A DNA stretch of 64,000 nt from Raphanus sativus (GCF_000801105.2 NC_079515.1:23459407-23523406), one strand, 5' to 3'. Shown: positions 25,372-37,690, numbered from the stretch's first letter. The notes: generated from the sequence alone by a model not told the origin. Numbers and translations: made by a program.

Positions 25372-28300
25372 ATGGCGATTACGGTGCCGAGACGTCAGCT
25401 CTTCATCGGCGGTAAATGGACCGATCCCGTTCGCCGGAATACACTCCCTGTTGTCAATCCCGCCACCGAGGACATCATCGGTACTTTTTCTTCTCCATCA
25501 ACTCTCATTTATGATCTCTTTTGTTTTTATTTCTGTTATTCTCACTGGATCCAAGCATGAATTCGCGAGTTTTGATTCAATAAGCTGAAATTAGTAGTAC
25601 GATAATGTATACTCAAGAGAGATTTGAACTTCGTCTGCTTATTTAGATGATCGGGAATGCAAAATCCTTATCTAGATCTTTGGAGGACCTAACAGATCTC
25701 CCTCTTATGCTTTTGGTGGTGTTTTGTTTAGGTTATATTCCAGCTGCAACTTCTGAGGATGTGGAGCTCGCGGTGGTAGCTGCTAGGGAAGCATTTACTA
25801 GGAACAAAGGAAAGGATTGGTCACGAGCATCCGGGGCTGTTCGTGCCAGATACTTACGTGCTATTGCAGCTAAGGTATTGATGATCTATCTTGCATTCTT
25901 TGTTACCTAGCTGATATATCATCTATATCTAGGTAACGGAGAGGAAGTCTGAACTAGCTAATCTCGAGGCTATTGATTGCGGTAAACCTCTAGATGAAGC
26001 AGCATGGGACGTGGTATTCTCGCTTTTTCCTCTTTGTGAACGTTTTTTGTGGTTTTTAGATGTTACGCTTACACATGGTTGGCTTTGTAACCTTTTTGCA
26101 GGATGATGTGGCTGGATGTTTTGAGTATTATGCTGACCTAGCTGAAGGCTTGGATGCGAAGCAGAAGGCTCCTCTTTCTCTTCCGTTAGATACTTTTAAG
26201 GGATACGTTCTCAAGGAACCCCTTGGTGTAGTTGGGCTCATTACTCCTTGGTATGTCGCTATGTCATGTTCCTAAAACTACTCTTATGGTGTGACAAACC
26301 CCTCAAATTATTGTTATATATGTGAAGTTAATCTTTTTTACATATAAGTGCTCTTTCTTCTTTCTATACAATATGTAAAAGAACGACACCACGTATTACG
26401 CAGCTAATAATCTAATATTTGCATTGAAGGAATTATCCGTTACTGATGGCTGTCTGGAAAGTCGCTCCTGCACTTGCTGCTGGGTGCACGGCAATACTGA
26501 AACCTTCAGAGTTGGCCTCCGTGTGCGTATTTTATTTCTGTTGACACCATAGTTAACCTTCTATTGGTTCATGAACCCGCCAATCTAATATGGTTTTACT
26601 TCAGGACATGTTTGGAGCTCGCTGATATTTGCCGCGAAGTGGGTCTGCCACCCGGTGTTCTTAATATTCTTACTGGTTTAGGAACTGAAGCAGGTGCTCC
26701 ATTGGCAGCGCATCCAAACGTTGACAAGGTCTGATCATACTCAGTTTTATCTTTACGAGTATCCAGAAAGTCGAACAATTGGGGATAGAGCATTTATACT
26801 TTCGATTTTTCTGGTTAGTTTAAGTATTGATATTCTAGACTTAACCAGATTGTGTTCACTGGAAGCACGGCAACTGGAAGCAACATTATGACTTCTGCTG
26901 CCAAACTGGTCAAAGTAAGTCCAAGTGTCCTTGTTGCTTTTTCCATGTATCTATCTTTTTTTTACCTATATTTTCCGGGTCCGAGTGTGAATCTTCTACT
27001 TTTTTAATTCCACAGCCTGTTTCCTTGGAGCTTGGGGGTAAAAGCCCTATCATTGTCTTTGAGGATGTTGACATTGACAAAGGTTAGTGCGTTTGGAACC
27101 TTAAGAGAATCATGCTATATGTATTCTTAACTATTGGTTCAATTAGTGACGACATTTTTGTTCTAATCAGCTGTGGAGTGGACTATGTTTGGTTGTTTCT
27201 GGACTAATGGTCAGATTTGCAGTGCGACATCTCGACTTCTTGTGCATGTAAGTGATCATAGAATCTACAGTAGTCTCTGATTACAAATATTTCACCTAAT
27301 TGTATATGATATGTGATATATATCCTTAAAACCCACATAGCTGCTCTATAGAAGCACTATGATGTTTGCAATAAAATTAAAGGTTTGCTATGTGAATTGA
27401 ATTATCGACTTTCTCAAATCCTGAAATAAGCACCAAATATTAAGACATTTCTTAACCTTTCCTTTACATGAAACCTGCAATGGAAAGATTAATACACAGT
27501 TCAGTAGGGTTTCTTTTTTCCATTTTCTGGGGTAAGATTGCTCATCAGCTATTCAAATAGAATTTGGATTAGTATTAGTGATTGTAAAACCTTGAAAACC
27601 ACTGTTAAAAGTAAGTAGGATAGAGAAGCATCGCTATACGTCTAGTAATGTTGTTTTGATGAAAAGAAAATTCTTATGAAATGCCAGGAAAAGATTGCTG
27701 ACGAATTTTTGCGCAAGTTGGTAAAGTGGACAAAGAACATTAAGATTTCAGATCCTTTTGAAGAAGGCTGTAGGCTTGGTCCTGTTGTCAGCAAAGGACA
27801 GGTAATATAACTAAACGCAAATTGATATTCTCAAGAACTAGAACTTCATTCCCCTCGAAACCTTCTTATCTATCAATTGGGGTAGTCAAGACTCAAGAAC
27901 GACTTTTAGCTAAGTCATACATCTTAAACTCGTGCAGTACGAGAGAGTAGTGAAGTTTGTATCAAACGCTAGGAAGGAAGGTGCAACTGTCCTCTGCGGA
28001 GGAGCTCGTCCTGAGGTACATGAAAGATCTAGACAAGCCTGGGCTGTATGTTTAAGATACTATTAGCAGTTAAAATTTGGTTTGTTTATTTCTGCAGCAT
28101 CTGAAGAAGGGGTATTTTGTTGAACCTGCTATAATATCAAATGTGACTACTTCAATGGAAATCTGGAGAGACGAAGTTTTTGGTCCTGTTCTCTGTGTTA
28201 AAACATTCTCCACTGAGGATGAGGCAATACAGCTGGCAAATGACTCCCAGTGAGTTTAAGTTTTTTTCTTCTTCTCATGAACAAGAAACTCCACTGATAA

Positions 28301-28905
28301 ATGTATAACATTGTATGCCCGACTTTACTGTATGTGCAGATATGGATTAGCAGGCGCTGTATTATCAAATGATCTGGAGAGGTGTGATCGCGTTAGTAAG
28401 GTATCTAATTTACTATTAGTAGAAAAAAAGAGTAACTGCACGCATCTAATGATTAGATTTCATCTCTTCAGTTTTGAATCGTGAACATTGTGTTTTCAGG
28501 CATTCGAGGCGGGTATTGTGTGGGTCAACTGCTCTCAGCCATGTTTCTGTCAGGCTCCATGGGGTGGAACCAAACGCAGTGGTTTTGGCCGTGAACTAGG
28601 AGAATGGTAAGTTTCTTTATTATTAGTATACCTACAAATATATTTACCAAAACCATAAAAAGAATCTCCAACAGATTGATTCGTCCATGGTAACTTGACC
28701 TTTTAAGTCCCAAAAATTGACCAATTTGTTCGTCGTTGATATTGAATTGAAACAATATTTGCTTTATTGTTTTGGTATTTGGTGTTGAATTGAAACATAT
28801 TTGCTTTATTACAGGGGACTTGAGAACTACTTGAGTGTGAAGCAGGTGACACAGTATATCTCTAATGAACCATGGGGATGGTACAAACCTCCTTCCAAGC
28901 TTTGA
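25372..28905 (+). CDS. ALDH10A9: ALDH10 (betaine/aminoaldehyde dehydrogenase), peroxisomal type, with one-base frameshift
   Basis: NAD-dependent oxidation of betaine aldehyde and aminoaldehydes. Fifteen exons: 25372-25480, 25732-25874, 25933-26013, 26102-26250, 26430-26522, 26605-26728, 26849-26914, 27016-27082, 27171-27247, 27688-27801, 27938-28015, 28098-28250, 28340-28400, 28500-28606, 28815-28905. Visible: [18 protein letters not shown], catalytic Glu260 in LELGGKSP, catalytic Cys294 in [10 protein letters not shown], and the C-terminal peroxisomal signal SKL. All junctions keep frame except inside exon 12: after CTGTGTT there are five A where four are needed for VKTFSTED. The literal frame stops about five codons later, near residue 407. 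Ignoring one A gives 503 residues, the usual family length. Either this allele is newly broken or the base call is wrong. Position matches Arabidopsis At3g48170. Confidence 0.9.
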
Positions 28906-29077
28906 GTCAAAAACACTATACTTCCTAATGTTTCCTTGAAAGATATAATAATTGGGTTTATACCAAGATAAGCAAGAGATCTTTCTGTAACAGATATTAT
29001 TATTGTGTTTGTCATAAGTTGCATACAACTGGCATCAGAAATCAAAGCGAAAAATTTCTACACAGCCTACTGTGACT

Positions 29078-29768
29078 TCAAAAGCACAGTGGTTGTGCAA
29101 TCTGCATTTTAATATCAGATACCTGCAGATTGTGTGGATATGTACCAGTGACTGGTGCGAAAGGACCAAACTCATAACCTCTTGGACCATGTCTTGATAC
29201 ATGAACATCAATGCTCTTGTCATAATAACTCTGCCACTGCATGTTTTTGTCATCTACAGCCTCCTCTGTAACATTTTCTTTGGTTTTAGTTCTATTGACA
29301 TTGACGTTTCTGAGATCAGTTCCGAAAACTCTTTCCTTGGTTTCGGCTTGCATCAAATCGCTGCTGAATGTGAAAGTAGGCCCACCGTTGTATTCTAACC
29401 ATTTGAAAGCTGGTTTTCTAGAATCTAATGTGTGAGCCTGTCACCAGAGAGAATAGATGGTTAGACTAGTTTACATCTACAGATCATAGTTTAGATGGTT
29501 CATGTATATAGTTTTAGTTTACCTTCTCAATGAGATTCAATGATGACAAGACATTCGCAATATCATAAAGCCGCCTCAGCCTCACTTTTGCTGCAGAAAA
29601 GATACCAACGTTTCAACACTCATTCATCAGCATATATCTCAAGTGAGTGTGCAACATAAGGGTCTAAAAGTCGCAAGACGAGGACAATTACTTCTCATTA
29701 TTGATGTGTTGTGGGCATCTACAAGCAGTAATTTTGTAGCCTCGTCAAGGGAGGAGACGATCCTAGCC
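29078..29768 (-). pseudogene. Truncated DEL1/E2Fe (atypical E2F) relic
   Basis: DEL1 is an atypical E2F with two DNA-binding domains and no dimerisation partner; it represses endocycle entry. Only the second half remains. One exon-like piece at about 29690-29768 reads LDEATKLLLVDAHNTSIMR. The next, about 29522-29590, reads the E2F hallmark RRLYDIANVLSSLNLIEK. The last, from 29437 down to the stop at 29078, begins AHTLDSRKPAFKWLEYNG and includes a C-terminal GYEFGPFAPVTGTYP stretch. The first DNA-binding domain is not found upstream and the C-terminus ends early. It lies tail-to-tail with ALDH10A9, as Arabidopsis At3g48160 lies next to At3g48170. It might still give a short transcript, but a working E2F is unlikely. 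Confidence 0.82.
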
Positions 29769-30469
29769 TAAACAGTAGACGCACATCCAAAGATACAACT
29801 CAAGCAGCTCTATGAAAAACCAATTTGAATTCACTTGTTTTTTCTTTTTGCTTGGGAGTGCTTTTCAAATGTGGTCAAGCTGTTCCGTTTACGGTTCTGA
29901 TCGGAATTGTCGGTTTTTATTTTTCTCCGTTTGTAAATTTTCTTTTACCAATAACTTTCAGTTTAGCTTAACGTAAATTTACGAACCGGAAAATACGTGA
30001 ATCCCCTATTATTGTCAGACAAAATTAAGAAAAATACACTACTCTCTCACGCTCAATCTTTTCGCCAATCTAACACAGATCGAGGCCGTTAATATGCAAA
30101 CATGCATATCTTCTGATGAGGAAACGATGATCATCGACGACGACGTTACTGATGTGAAGACTCCTGATTCCGTGGACTGGAGAAAACAAGGCGCTGTAAC
30201 CGACGTCAAAAAACAAAAACAGCTGCGGTATGCTTATGAGATTCGTATAAGTATTGATACATATATGAGATCAGAATTCAACGGTTTCAATAACTTCCCT
30301 ACAGTAGTGCTTCTTGGACCAGATCTAGAACTATCTATATGAGGCAAATTATATTAGTACTACTGATAATTAAAATAGTCTATAATTTGAGATCTTATAC
30401 TTCTCTGCAGGAAGTTGTTGGGCATTTGCCATAGGATCTAACATGTTTAAATACCCTAAAACAAAATTT

Positions 30470-30905
30470 TAACAACATATTTTTATATTTTTCCTAATAA
30501 TCATTTATGAATATCACATTAATTTTTAACTAATTCAACTGCATTAATAGTTATTAAAGATATTATAAAATTAATTGTATAGTAATATTTGTTAATGTTA
30601 TCACCAACAATTTCACCATAATCATTTATAATTTACTAAAATCAATTGTTAATACAAATCTCACATTTCAAAAATAATATTTTACTTAAATTTTATATAA
30701 ATTTTACTTATATTTTATTAATTTTTACTTATATTTTTTAGTTTTGTTAAAGTTTATATGGAAGCATATTTAGTTTTTATTTAATAATAACAATAATATT
30801 TATAAAAAATTAGTTCTGTTTATATAATTTTATCAACAAGTAATATTTATCTAAAAAACTTTGCATAATTATGAATACTAATATTTTTTTTCAGAAATAT
30901 GCTTC
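30470..30905 (-). repeat. AT-rich dispersed repeat, reverse copy of the 48.3-49.7 kb repeat
   Basis: Read on the - strand, phrases like ATTAACAAATATTACTATA, TTATAATATCTTTAATAACTATTAA and GTTGAATTAGTTA match the + strand near 48560-48650 and 49570-49670. This insertion separates the GSCWAF exon of the protease relic from the Helitron. No termini identified. Confidence 0.55.
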
Positions 30906-30916
30906 TTTAATTTGAA

Positions 30917-32056
30917 CTAGATCATCACCCGCTCGACCGAGCGGGAGTCAATTTTTTTTATCTTTGTTTTTACTAAATGTTATACATGATCGCAATGTGT
31001 ATTAATACAAAATTTTAATAAATAACAATGTGTACTAATATATTTAAATAAACAATGTGCTTAATTACTAAATTTGATTTTTAAATTTTATGATAACGTA
31101 AAGTAGATTTTTCTATATTATTTAAAATATATAGTGCTATATATTTTGTATTTTCAACATTTATCATACAAAACTTACATTGGGGTATTATTTATATGAA
31201 AATATGTGTAACATAATATATTTATATATTATATAAACATATGCGCACCCGCACGGATTTTATTTTTAAAATGTATTCTATATTGTTTAGTTTTTTGTAG
31301 TATCGAGTTTGTATAATTCAATTTTGTGTTTAAAGAACAATATCAAAACTGTCTTCCGTATGTAAAAATAACATTTTGCAAACGCGAGTTGTGTCTTTTT
31401 ATTGTAACACACAATTTTATATAAAACTTATTTTTTTTGTACATGACGAAATTTTATTTTTTAAAATAATTATTACTTAATTTTAAAGTGAATTTTATCT
31501 CTGAGGTCTAATATATTTGGTGTGTAATGGTTCAAAGCATTTTCGATGTACATTATATTTTAGTTTGGTTTGTTTTTAGTATTATTGTATAAGTATAATA
31601 CTATACAATATTATTATATTCTATACAATATATGAAGCTATGTGTTATTTGTTTTAGAAAGTAGATTAAGCACAACGTAGTTATAAAAATAGTCATATCT
31701 TTATGTATGTGTCTATGACTTATCTACCTAATGTTATTCGCACCAATAAAATCAATATGACCAATGAAAATATACTGATCAATTTAAAATGAATTGTATG
31801 GGGTAATTATAGAACGATTAATATTTTTAGTATTCTTAGTATATATTTTATTTAAATCGACATGTAATAAATGTAAAAAGTTATATATGGAATATGGACA
31901 AAAAAAAGAACTGTATTTAAAGAAATACATCAATGCAAAGTTAGACTATGGTACGTATTATATATAAAAAATGAGTCATTTAATTTAAATATATGAAGTC
32001 CACCTTTAAAATTCTACCTAGAAGAAGTTGTAATGTTCCTGTTTTAATAAGATAGA
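30917..32056 (-). mobile_element. Non-autonomous Helitron (1,140 bp)
   Basis: Read on the - strand the element starts TCTATCTTATTAAAAC and ends with a hairpin of CCCGCTCGGTCGAGCGGG type a few bases before the terminal CTAG. The host bases are A before the 5' end and T after the 3' end, the standard Helitron A|T insertion with no duplication. No helicase ORF. Confidence 0.88.
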
Positions 32057-32881
32057 TGTCCTAATCGGTGGTTGGATGGCTTGCCCTCTAAATTGGCCTT
32101 AATGGTGACCACTGTTGAAGCGTTAAACTTCATTCGGACAAAACTCTTGATATTGTTGTCCGAATAATACCTGTTGGACTGTACCTCGGAGCTCAATAAC
32201 TCTACATCAGGTGAGAAGAGTTTCGTGTTCAAATTTATTATGGAGAAAGGGATCACTACCCAAACCATGTATCCATATACAGCTCGGTCAGACGAGTACC
32301 TACAAACAGCGAAGCAGCTCTTCAGAGAGCTGTTGCACGGTAGCTTGTCATAGTTGCAGTCAATTCTTCTATAGTACAGATTTTACTTTCTACAAAGAGG
32401 TAATCGAACACCAGTTTTTCTGTTGATGTTGATACACTCCCATTCTTTACTAATAAATATGTGCAAATTTTCAGGATATTCTAACTGGAGAATGCGGAAC
32501 CAAAGTGTGAGAAAGATATTTCGAACAATGAAAGACCTTGTGAGAAGAAGGAGGGTACGTTCGTATTATACGCATGCTTTTGGAACTATCCCAGTTAGCG
32601 GAAGGGGTTCGTAAACGGGGATACTGGCTGCATGGCAATGCCACAGCGCCTTTCCTTGTCCAAAATACCTCTCTCAATATGAACGTACACTCTCTCTCTC
32701 TCTACTTAGGACCGTATGAATTTTTAAGGATCCAGAATTCTTTTTAAGATCCATTAAAATATTGTCGTTTCACCTTTTCCAGAAATACCAAAAAATCAAA
32801 TGAATTTATCATTTTCTTTGTAATGTGCAATTCTCCAAAACAAATTATGCATATTTTCAAAATCCGAATGCACCAAAAAAA

Positions 32882-33106
32882 TTATGGTGAAGTTGGGATG
32901 TGGGATAAGGCGCAACCCTGCATGGCTGGAAGACCTTCAAATAATATGTGATTAACCATATCTTCCTCTACTCCACAACTCTCACAAAGTGTGTCACATT
33001 TTATCCCTCTACTCCGTAAATTCTTCCTTGCTGGTAAACAACCTAAAATATTTTCCATATAATATATTTTAGCTTTGGTGGGCATTTTATCTATGAGTGA
33101 GCACAC
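32882..33106 (-). mobile_element. LINE reverse-transcriptase C-terminal fragment (zf-RVT zinc-binding region)
   Basis: A 74-codon frame contains KAKIYYMENILGCLPARKNL followed by CDTLCESCGVEEDMVNHILF, with a later ALSHIPTSP. This is the zinc-binding domain that follows the reverse transcriptase in plant non-LTR elements. The rest of the element is absent. Confidence 0.8.
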
Positions 33107-33339
33107 AATGCCTTAGTACCTTTTGAGCGTCGGTATATATATGACAATGTCTGAAAATGTCCAAGTCCAATAAAAATCATGTTTAAATGAATAGGTCCAC
33201 AGACATCTAATAATATTTATAATTAATTTTTAATTAATTTATGATTTTCACATTAAAACTGAGATATTATATTTTCCTGTCAAAACCTGAAAAGGAAGTT
33301 TTCTTTTTAAAACCTATAACCACTTTTTAATCAAAGTGG

Positions 33340-33800
33340 TTAATTTGTGCTTTCTTACGAAAACTATAAACTATGTTATACCACCAAAATCGTAAAACTA
33401 TGTTTTCTTCACAATCATAAAAATTTACTTCTGTCAAAATTGTATTATTATTTTTTCTCGTCAAAACATTAAATTTATGTTTTTTTGCCAAAAACGTAAA
33501 ACTAATTATCATGTCAGAATCATAAATTTATGTTTTTCGCCATACTGTAAAATTATGTTTTTTCGTCAAAACCATGAATTCGTGTGTTTCCAGCAAAAAA
33601 CCGTAAATTTATATTTTACCGCCAAAACCACAAAACTAGATTTTTCCATCAAAACAGTAAATTTGTATTTTACTGCTAAAACATTAAAATTATAATTTTC
33701 TGTAAAATTAAATTTATATGTTTCCATAAAAACCGTGAAACCGTCAAATGAAATTAAATATTTTATAAAACTGTTTTCCATCAAAAAATGTATATTTTGT
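33340..33800 (+). repeat. Imperfect tandem array of about 35-45-bp units
   Basis: A phrase like AAAACCGTAAATTTATGTTT followed by TTTCGCCA or TTTCCATCA recurs about ten times with drift. It has no coding meaning; ORFs across it come from the periodicity. Probably part of a transposon or a degenerate minisatellite. Confidence 0.7.
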
Positions 33801-33844
33801 TTTCTTCAAAATAAAAAATTACTCAAATTAACAAAACCTTTTTT

Positions 33845-34240
33845 GAAAGGAAATTCTCTCAAATAGTCTTTTTAAGTTTTTGTCATAGAAAAAAACTTTC
33901 AAAAAATAAAACGACAAACGTAATCCTTTTTTGTTTTGAAAATTTTAATATTTACTTTTTATTTTTTTGAAATTTGAAACTCCATCCAAAAATCAACTTC
34001 TTAACTCTAAACCTTAAGTTTTAGATTAGTTAACCCAATGGTTATAAATGCATATTTAACTTAAAATAAAATCTAATTTGGTTATTTTGTTTTTGGAGGC
34101 TATTTTGTGACAAAAAATTATCTAATTTTTTGTTTTTGTTTTGGAGACTATTTTGTGACAGAAACTTTAAAAAAATTATCCAATTTTTTTTTTTAGTTTT
34201 GGGCATGTTTATTGTTTATTTGGTTTTTTTTTTAGTTTTG
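33845..34240 (+). repeat. Third copy of the dispersed TTCTCTCAAATA repeat family
   Basis: Same order of phrases as at 23090-23720: TTCTCTCAAATAGTCTTTTT, AAAATAAAACGACAAA, TTAACTCTAAACCTTAAGTT, TATAAATGCATATTT and GGCTATTTTGTGACA. The last phrase is repeated, and T-runs follow. Confidence 0.62.
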
Positions 34241-34299
34241 GGCATGTTTATTGTCTATTTGGTTTAGGCTCATTTTCTAATTGGACGTTTCGGTAGCAC

Positions 34300-34790
34300 A
34301 TCCATAATAAATTGGATTGGGTTTGCCCAGAGGCGGGGACACCAATTGACATGACAGCTGTAGTGATGGCCTGATGGGGATGCCTTTGTATGGGCTTCAC
34401 TATTTTCGCAAAGCCATATTCTTTCTTCCAAACAAATCTAGGTTGTAGATAACCATGGCTAAACGTTATCAAACCGAACAGCTACATGCTTGGGGAAGCC
34501 ACTTAAGTGTTACAAAAGAGCTGTTAACTGTACTGACACGGACGGCATAGTTCTTAACCAGCTAGCAAAGCTTCACCAGAAGCTACTTTACTTCGAGAAG
34601 GATTCTGAGAGGTTGGATGCTGAAAGGTTAGAAGGACCAAACATGTCCGAGATTTGGTTTTTCCTGCTACACATTTCAAAACTCACAAGAAGTTTGAAGA
34701 AGCAGAAATATATTGCACCTGTCTACTTGATTACAGTGATCCTGAAAGTTTATTTACCCCAACTTTTTTTCTCTCCACTGTTAACACTTT
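34300..34790 (+). pseudogene. APC8/CDC23 (anaphase-promoting complex TPR subunit) relic, C-terminal part
   Basis: APC8 is a TPR scaffold subunit of the APC/C ubiquitin ligase. The relic reads MGMPLYGLHYFRKAIFFLPN, a stop, then MAKRYQTEQLHAW around 34378-34490. A frame change leads into PLKCYKRAVNCTDTDG and VLNQLAKLHQKL, then YFEKDSERLDAERLEGPNM up to about 34650, and LLDYSDPES in yet another frame near 34725. At least one in-frame stop and two frameshifts are present, and the 5' three quarters of the gene is missing. It sits between the DEL1 relic and B12D, as APC8 (At3g48150) does in Arabidopsis, so it is a decayed in-place copy. Introns appear absent across the pieces, so a processed origin cannot be fully excluded. 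Confidence 0.8.
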
Positions 34791-34794
34791 AGTT

Positions 34795-35259
34795 TACACA
34801 TAGAGTGACGAGATTTCATAATACGAGCCTTTTTATTTTGTCAATGACATGACCTCTCGCGCTCTCTCTCTCTCTACGTGTTCATTTTGACATCTAAGAA
34901 GCGTCCATAACATACACTACTTGTTGCTTCGAATAATTGATCGTCTCCTTAGTCAGAAGGGGGCTAGGGCCTAGGGGTTCGTCTAATAGAGCACAATGCG
35001 AAAGTCATGAAATTTTTACAGTAAGAGCTTAAGTTTACAAACTTGAGATCCTGTCAAAGTAAACTCCAGTTATGTATCCAAAGAGCAGTTCAATACAGAT
35101 AGTTGTAGTTCTGCTTAAAAGCGACAACATAAGCCACCAGCATAAATGAAGTAGCAACATGACAAATGATATTTTTATTAAGAGACACTGAGAGAGATTC
35201 AATCAAAATCCCAATATTCCAGAAAACAATACAAGAAAGTCTTGAGAAAAATGGTAGGT
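34795..35259. other. Intergenic; 3' flank of B12D
   Basis: No gene seen. It contains a short (CT)n run near 34860-34874 and the likely 3' UTR of B12D (- strand). Confidence 0.5.
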
Positions 35260-35954
35260 TCAGTAAGTAGGATCGGTGAAGAACTTGTTGAGGCCAGGCA
35301 TGATTTCTGGACGCTTGTCGCGAACATACTTCCTCAAGAAATTCTCCTTGTACTTCTCTCCCTCTGCATGGTTATCCAATATTCCGGCAGCCCTGTTCTC
35401 CTTGGTACATCTGCAGAAAAAAACCAAAAAAAAAAACCACAACTTTTAGAACACAACCTCTATTCTAATATTGCAAGATATGTTAACAACCAAAAGCTCA
35501 AAAAAAAAAAATTGGTCTAAATAGATAGCTAGCTATACTTATTTCATTACATTAAGTATAATCTTATACAGAACTGCATTACTGGTTCATAGCCCTATGA
35601 AGACACTTTTCTGTTTCATTTACAGAGTATCTGGACTAAACGACATCGTTTTGCAAAATAGCAATATCTACGAGAGATAAGTCAACAACTGTTAATAGGA
35701 GATACAAACCTGACTTCAGGGTTTCCGGTGATGTTCCTAATCAACGAGAACGCACAGATCCCAACCGCAGCTCCTGTAGCCGCGAACAAGGGATACACCT
35801 GAACAGGGCAAAGAAAAAAAAACACACGAGGCGGATCTTAGAAGAATCGATACCAGATCTAACACTTGGCGTAGTCAAAAGAGAATCAATGGATGGAGGA
35901 CTCCTGATCAAAGATGAATGTAAGTACCTCAGGTCTCAACCAACGGCTCGACAT
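35260..35954 (-). CDS. B12D-family small organelle membrane protein
   Basis: Three exons (35928-35954, 35710-35798, 35260-35410) give 88 residues starting MSSRWLRPEVYPLFAATGAA. One hydrophobic segment (LFAATGAAVGICAFSLI) lies near residues 13-29. It is followed by the family phrase RNITGNPEVR and the C-terminal half (TKENRAAGILDNHAEGEKYK, KYVRDKRPEIMPGLNKFFTD). B12D proteins are small mitochondrial or plastid membrane proteins expressed in seeds, senescence and low oxygen; the rice member has been linked to iron supply under flooding. Length and frame are normal and no defect is seen. Position corresponds to Arabidopsis At3g48140. Confidence 0.94.
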
Positions 35955-37690
35955 TTGGAATCGCGGAGAAGAAATCGATCGAGAGAGAGATTAGAGGAAG
36001 GAAGACGGCGAATGTTGTTGAGAGACGTAAAGAGACTTCTCCCCTCAACGCCCTTTTTATTTTGACTTTAGGTTTTACGTTTCTGTTTTTTCTTTTTCGG
36101 GAGAGTGTAAGAAATTACAAATATTTTCTGTCAATTCTAAAACTAATTTCTGATTGGCAGTGAGTTGTCCTGCTTGAAGCCAATGAATTATTGACATCTG
36201 TCCATATAACTTTTCGAGGCAAATGACAGCAATTGCCAAATGGCTGATTTGAAATGAATCATTTACATCCAGAACCGGTTTACAGTTTTTATTTACAACA
36301 TAGAACAGTTTCGACTACTGAAGTAGTTTTTGAGTGAAAAGACTCAAATTGACCTTCAAAAAACGTAACCGGTGACATAGGATTTAGTTAAGATGGGTTT
36401 TATTTGGTTTCACGTTTGAAATTCAAAAATTAGTGGTGGGCCCAAAATGAGACTTAACATACTTTAATTTACAAAAAGCGGATGTCAAAATTTTTTTATT
36501 TTGTTTTCTTTACTTTTACCGAAGAAGAAGAAGTGAAAGGACGGAAATTCCAACGAAAAAGAATCTCAGTAAATTGTTCGGAGAAAGATGCCATGGAGAC
36601 GTAATCGGCGTGGGAAAGAGAAGGACGGCGGTGAAGGTTCTTGTGTTTATCTCAGTAGAACTTTAGGAAATTTGTATCTGTATTTTGGAATTTTTCTGTA
36701 GAGATAGGTTGCGAATGTGAAAGAAAGGTTATTAGAGAAGCTATTTGTGACGGACCAGAGTGGTTCATAGGATGTTTCCAAGGCAAGTTGCAAAAAACCC
36801 AAGACATACGGTAAGTTCTTTGATTTCTTTTGTTTTATTGTGTTTTTGTAGAAAAAAAAATTCTCTGTTTACTTGCAGAACCACCAGCGGTGGAAGAATC
36901 CGACGAGTGACTACCAGTAACATCATCTTCTTCGTCGTTTTTCTTCTTCCACATCAGAGGTAAGAGATAAAGCTTCACTGTCATCTTTGTCTAAAGTCTC
37001 ACCTCATTGTCACTGGTTCATTTCTGAGCAGCAGTACATGGGCACAAAATGAAATTCGAGCAACAGTGATCAATTTTGATTTTTTTACACATTTAATCAT
37101 TCAGTTTTTGTATAATTTTATTTTGGATACATAGTGTACACATGTACACTTTGATGATAATGTACACATGTACACTCTGATGGAACATCGTGTAAGGAGG
37201 ACATATATAAAAAGATATGGCTAATCAACAAAAAGATTGTACATTCAAATATATCTTATACACATATACATTCTAATATAGTTGTCCACATGAAACTATG
37301 TATGGTGGATATTTCAAAAAGATAAACAAATGTGGCTTTACAAATGTAGAATTTTTTTATAACCATTACATCTTGAAATATTATAAGTAGCTCAACAATG
37401 AACATATCTATATGTACATTTGTTTACCAGTATCGACGTATATATTTTACCATGGTGCAACATTCAATTAGACATTTATGAATTTGTAACATAGATTTAC
37501 AAGTTTCAACATTGTATGTTCAAATGGTGAATTTGTGTACACAAAATTTATGCAATAGGAGAATTCAATGTAAAGTCTAATTTTCTTAATTATTTAAATT
37601 TTGATTCTTTCGGATAGAGTTAGAGATGTACATCATGTTCTTGTTAGATTATGATTAATTCGGATAAAATAAACAAACTCCATGTTTCAT
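35955..37690. other. B12D promoter and a possible captured or decayed gene fragment
   Basis: 35955-36060 is promoter and 5' UTR of B12D. At 36589 an ATG opens a short basic stretch (MPWRRNRRGKEKDGGEG). Around 36700-36960 further exon-like, GC-richer pieces with splice-like borders occur, but I cannot assign a family. 37090-37690 is AT-rich and full of GTACA motifs, leading into the tandem array. It may be a transposon that carries a gene fragment. Confidence 0.35.

Larger units (their letters stand above)
30094..32670 (+). pseudogene. Papain-family (C1A) cysteine protease pseudogene split by transposons
   Basis: Pieces of a secreted papain-like protease in order. 30094-30225 contains the mature-enzyme start PDSVDWRKQGAVTDVKKQ. 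After an intron, at about 30412-30440, the active-site phrase GSCWAFAIGS appears. The match then breaks into AT-rich inserted DNA and a Helitron (30917-32056). It resumes near 32130 with LLxLLSE followed by a stop and LLDC (normally LSEQELVDC), then SFVFKFIMEKGITTQTMYPY, a degraded ALQRAVAR, and after a further intron ILTGECGTKV near 32475. The catalytic His and Asn region is not clear. Stops and frame changes make it non-functional. Confidence 0.75.

Noticed and set aside
33340..33800. CRISPR-like regular array
   Set aside because: Units are imperfect, contiguous and without distinct spacers, and the DNA is plant nuclear.
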